A stretch of 64,000 bases of DNA from Neptunomonas marina (lineage in GTDB: Bacteria; Pseudomonadota; Gammaproteobacteria; Pseudomonadales; Balneatricaceae). Numbering within the stretch: the stretch's first letter is position 1; the number at the start of each line of letters is the position of its first letter. The translations under genes were made by a program, and so were the position numbers. The DNA lies in NCBI RefSeq assembly GCF_004005935.1, contig NZ_SACQ01000005.1:62001-126000 (forward strand), in the 5' to 3' direction. Positions 62,799 to 64,000 of this stretch are shown in pieces. The notes under the pieces were generated by a model that worked only from the letters and a program-made list of their open reading frames with translations, searched no databases and had not been told where the DNA came from.

Positions 62799-64000
62799 AT
62801 GAGTTTGGACGTTGATAACGAGATTCTTGAAGACTTTCTTGTTGAGGCAGGAGAGATTCTAGAGCAATTATCTGAGCAATTGGTTGATCTGGAGAAAAGT
62901 CCTCAGGATTCTGATCTTCTCAACGCAATCTTTAGAGGGTTCCATACCGTTAAAGGCGGTGCGGGATTCTTGCAACTAGAAGCCATGGTGGATTGTTGCC
63001 ATAACGCAGAGAACTTGTTTGATCTGTTGCGTAATGGTGAGCTTCATGTGACGTCTGAACTTATGGATGTCGTGCTGCAGTCACTCGATGCTTTGAATGT
63101 CATGTTCGATTGTGTACGCGCGGGTGAAGAGCCTGAGCCTGCTGATCCTCAGTTGCTTCAGCAGCTTGCTGCGTATGCTCGTGGTGAGGTCGCTCCCGCG
63201 GCGGCGTCAGCTCCAGTTTCTGCGCCGGAACCTACACCTGTTGCGCCACCGGTGGAAGAGGTACCAGCACCTGTGGTTGAAGAGGCCGCTGGCAGCGCTT
63301 CTGCTAATGATGAGTTCGACATGTTACTTGGCTCAGAGCCTGAAGCGTCTAGCGCGGCTGATGACGACCTGATTACCGAAGATGAGTTCGAAGCGCTGTT
63401 AGATGACTTGCATGGGAAAAATGGCGCGCCGGGCAAAGAGGCTGGCGAGCCAGCGGCTGAACCTGCTGGCGTCGCTGACGGTGGTGAGTTGATAACCGAA
63501 GACGAGTTCGAGCAGCTACTGGATGATCTCCAGTCGCAAGGGAAAGGGGCGTTTGCTGCGTCGCCCGAACCGGCTGCGGCACCTGTCGTTGAGGAACCTC
63601 CTAAAGAGGTTGAGCCTGCTGCTCCTACAGCACCTGCTGCTCCTACAGCACCTGCCGCTGCGGCGAGTACTGGCGCTGCAAAGCCTGCCGCAAACAAAGC
63701 TGCGACTCCTGAGAGTAATGTCCGTGTTGATACGCGTTTGCTCGATAAGATCATGAATATGGTCGGAGAGCTGGTACTTGTTCGGAACCGCTTAGTGCGG
63801 TTGGGTGCGATGCGCGAAGATGAGGAGATGACCAAAGCGCTTGGCACGCTGGATATGGTCACTGCTGACTTGCAAATGTCAGTTATGAAAACGCGAATGC
63901 AGCCGGTTAAAAAGGTATTTGGTCGCTTCCCTCGTTTGATTCGTGATCTTTCCCGTAGTTTGAAGAAAGAGATTCGTCTGGAGTTGCGTGGTGAAGAGAC
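62799..64000 (+). CDS. cheA: Chemotaxis kinase CheA (3' end outside window)
   Basis: The gene starts at the ATG at 62799 (TAGGAG upstream) and runs off the window after about 400 residues. It shows the Hpt domain with phospho-acceptor His49 in FRGFHTVKGGAGF, then a Pro/Ala-rich linker (about 128-300) with two near copies of LITEDEFExLLDDL (about residues 190 and 229) and a looser third (NDEFDMLLG). The dimerisation domain begins at RVDTRLLDKIMNMVGELVLVRNRL. The catalytic and CheW-like domains lie beyond the edge. Confidence 0.95.
   Translation, partial: MSLDVDNEILEDFLVEAGEILEQLSEQLVDLEKSPQDSDLLNAIFRGFHTVKGGAGFLQLEAMVDCCHNAENLFDLLRNGELHVTSELMDVVLQSLDALNVMFDCVRAGEEPEPADPQLLQQLAAYARGEVAPAAASAPVSAPEPTPVAPPVEEVPAPVVEEAAGSASANDEFDMLLGSEPEASSAADDDLITEDEFEALLDDLHGKNGAPGKEAGEPAAEPAGVADGGELITEDEFEQLLDDLQSQGKGAFAASPEPAAAPVVEEPPKEVEPAAPTAPAAPTAPAAAASTGAAKPAANKAATPESNVRVDTRLLDKIMNMVGELVLVRNRLVRLGAMREDEEMTKALGTLDMVTADLQMSVMKTRMQPVKKVFGRFPRLIRDLSRSLKKEIRLELRGEE

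Noticed and set aside
63158-63862. 234-residue open frame antisense to cheA
   Set aside because: Ala/Ser/Gly-rich shadow of the low-complexity CheA linker.

Overview
The window is chromosomal DNA from a motile, polarly flagellated gammaproteobacterium with mid-range GC. The gene order (flgNM-flgA / cheV-cheR / flgB-L / fliC / flaG-fliDS / fleQSR / fliE-flhB / flhA-flhF-flhG-fliA-cheYZA), the FleQ-FleS-FleR regulators and the CrbS/CrbR acetate module fit the Oceanospirillales/Pseudomonas branch. That placement is inferred from gene content and not from a database search.

Left end (1-5578): the 3' part of a TPR protein gene, a convergent lipoprotein cytochrome c, then a 4.4-kb integrative element in the 3' half of a tRNA-Arg(CCT) gene. 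The element is bounded by a 50-bp direct repeat of the tRNA 3' half. Five copies of TTATGCGTA, probable integrase arm sites, lie inside its two ends. It carries a compact three-gene operon: a TIGR04255-like protein, an unrecognised small protein, and a protein resembling permuted papain-like (NlpC/P60 or LRAT-type) enzymes. An IS5-family element has destroyed its tyrosine integrase, and that element's own transposase has an in-frame stop. The three-gene operon is the part of the window most likely to be an undescribed system. Its position suggests defence or another accessory role, but no function can be proven from sequence.

Flagellar block 1 (5642-31165): flgN, flgM and flgA on the minus strand; cheV and cheR; flgBCDE; flgFGHIJ; flgKL; a divergent small FliT-like gene; fliC; flaG, fliD, fliS; then fleQ, fleS and fleR. 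Sigma-54 sites precede flgB and flgF. Sigma-28 sites precede flgM, flgK and fliC (two in tandem). This matches the usual hierarchy: FleQ with sigma-54, then FleSR with sigma-54, then FliA.

Acetate block (31381-43057): acs, a CrbR-type response regulator, a very large CrbS-type transporter/histidine kinase hybrid, a DUF4212 plus sodium:solute symporter pair, a cNMP/CBS/DUF294 protein and a DEDD exonuclease. This is a complete acetate-switch module (sensing, uptake, activation) placed between fleR and fliE.

Flagellar block 2 (43080-64000): fliEFGHIJ, fliK, fliLMNOPQR-flhB, flhA-flhF-flhG-fliA, then cheY, cheZ and the 5' two thirds of cheA, cut by the window edge. Sigma-54 sites precede fliE, fliK and flhA. 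Candidate FleQ boxes (GTCA-N6-TGAC type) lie at fleQ and in the fliE and flhA leaders. All core basal-body, export, rod, hook and filament genes are present and look intact.
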